From positions 1-6,853 of the forward strand of contig CALDJV010000234.1 in the NCBI GenBank assembly GCA_937899305.1: a stretch of 6,853 bases of DNA. The letters are read 5' to 3'. This DNA comes from an uncultured Cytophagaceae bacterium (GTDB lineage: Bacteria > Bacteroidota > Bacteroidia > Cytophagales > Microscillaceae). Of the stretch, positions 6,404 to 6,853 are shown one piece after another. A program made the position numbers and the translations under genes. The notes under the pieces are model-generated. The model did no database searches. It was not told the origin of the DNA and saw nothing but the letters and a program-made list of their open reading frames with translations. Positions within the stretch are counted from its first letter, which is position 1; the number at the start of each line of letters is the position of its first letter.

Positions 6404-6853
6404 TGAGTGCACCCACTTTTAAGTAGAGACATGCTATATTTCGGCTTCAAAACAGTAAGGAGTTTTGTAGTTGAGCGCTGAATGTGGTCTGATAAAACTA
6501 TAAGAATAGTACCAGTTTTGCAACTCCTCATTTAATTCTTCCAAGGAATCAAACCAATGCAAATTCAAACATTCCCTTCAGAGTGTAACCTTGAGCCGCC
6601 CAATGAACGGGGTCACCCAGTTAGATAAAACGCAACTCAATGTCTAAATTTCCTACCCAATCCTTAAGCTTCCCACTAATAAACTCTAGCCCATTATCAC
6701 ACCGGATATATTCCGGAGGATTTCTTGTAGTGAGCAATTGGTCTAATACCTAAATTAATTGATCTGTGGGACAACTTTGGTGAGCTTCTACCCACAAATC
6801 CTTTCGGGAATATTCATTCATAATATTAATTAGACGTACCAACTATCCAGGTT
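6404..6853 (-). mobile_element. 3' end of a degenerate IS3-family insertion sequence (continues past right edge)
   Basis: The block contains the C-terminal half of an IS3-family OrfB transposase read on the minus strand. Its likely outer end is at about 6404, where TGAGTGCACCC begins: a TG start followed by a GC-richer stretch is usual for IS3-family termini, and it lies 30 bases beyond the transposase stop. The other end is outside the window, so neither the terminal repeat nor a target duplication could be confirmed. The transposase damage shows that this copy cannot move by itself. It sits 38 bases after the terminator of the beta-helix gene, so insertion did not disrupt that gene. Confidence 0.6.
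6434..6853 (-). pseudogene. IS3-family transposase OrfB, C-terminal part, inactivated
   Basis: Reading leftwards from the right edge, one frame gives LINIMNEYSRKDLWVEAH, then PPEYIRCDNGLEFISGKLKD, then IELRFI. This is the rve integrase core of IS3-family OrfB, and the DNG is the second catalytic Asp region. A second frame then gives FIGRLKVTL, RECLNLHWFDSLEELNEE and SFIRPHSALNYKTPYCFEAE, the conserved OrfB C-terminus, ending at a TAG (6434-6436). A frameshift near 6605-6615 joins the two frames. In-frame stops lie at 6843-6845 and 6750-6752 (VLDQL region), at 6621-6623 where the family has the Gln of RFIQPG, and at 6578-6580. The position of the catalytic Glu (family ERFNG/ERLNG) reads GRLKV, so it is lost. 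The IS407/IS3-like wording is suggestive, but I do not assign a subgroup. The N-terminal part and OrfA lie beyond the window. Confidence 0.85.

Overview
The window looks like AT-rich chromosomal DNA from a member of the Bacteroidota, probably a marine gliding Cytophagales-type bacterium (Microscilla/Flexibacter-like; the genus is a guess from style, not shown). The reasons: two large secreted proteins end in C-terminal domains of the type IX secretion system (T9SS) type A class, which is confined to this phylum; start codons are preceded by A/T-rich leaders without Shine-Dalgarno sequences; and one candidate promoter fits the Bacteroidota TTTG-N19-TAnnTTTG pattern better than an E. coli-type promoter.

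Layout, left to right, with all intact genes on the + strand. (1) 129-689 encodes the N-terminal part of a secreted right-handed beta-helix protein. It has a signal peptide and the first beta-helix turns but stops at 186 residues, so it is probably a truncated relic. (2) 690-996 has no recognisable gene. (3) 997-3738 encodes a 913-residue secreted G8-domain/parallel beta-helix protein of the CEMIP/TMEM2/PKHD1L1-like class with a T9SS sorting domain, followed by a hairpin terminator. (4) 3739-4439 is a 700-base non-coding stretch unusually rich in inverted repeats. It also has three direct repeats (TAC-Y-R-TTTGT) spaced 21-22 bases apart, just upstream of a candidate promoter, and a 21-base perfect palindrome in the presumed leader of the next gene. 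(5) 4440-6263 encodes a 607-residue secreted beta-helix protein, also with a T9SS sorting domain, followed by a strong intrinsic terminator. (6) From about 6404 to the right edge lies the 3' end of a decayed IS3-family insertion sequence, transposase on the - strand, with several stop codons and a frameshift.

How the parts fit together: the genes form a small group of exported, beta-helix surface or extracellular proteins, a fold typical of polysaccharide binding or cleavage. The G8/beta-helix protein belongs to an architecture whose animal members act on or bind hyaluronan. The natural inference is that these proteins handle a glycan outside the cell, but no substrate is shown by the sequence. 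Each of the two intact genes has its own terminator and a long upstream region, so they look like separate transcription units. The one plausible regulatory system is the repeat array before the last gene, which resembles the tandem direct-repeat sites bound by LytTR-type response regulators. I see no CRISPR array, tRNA, rRNA or complete mobile element.
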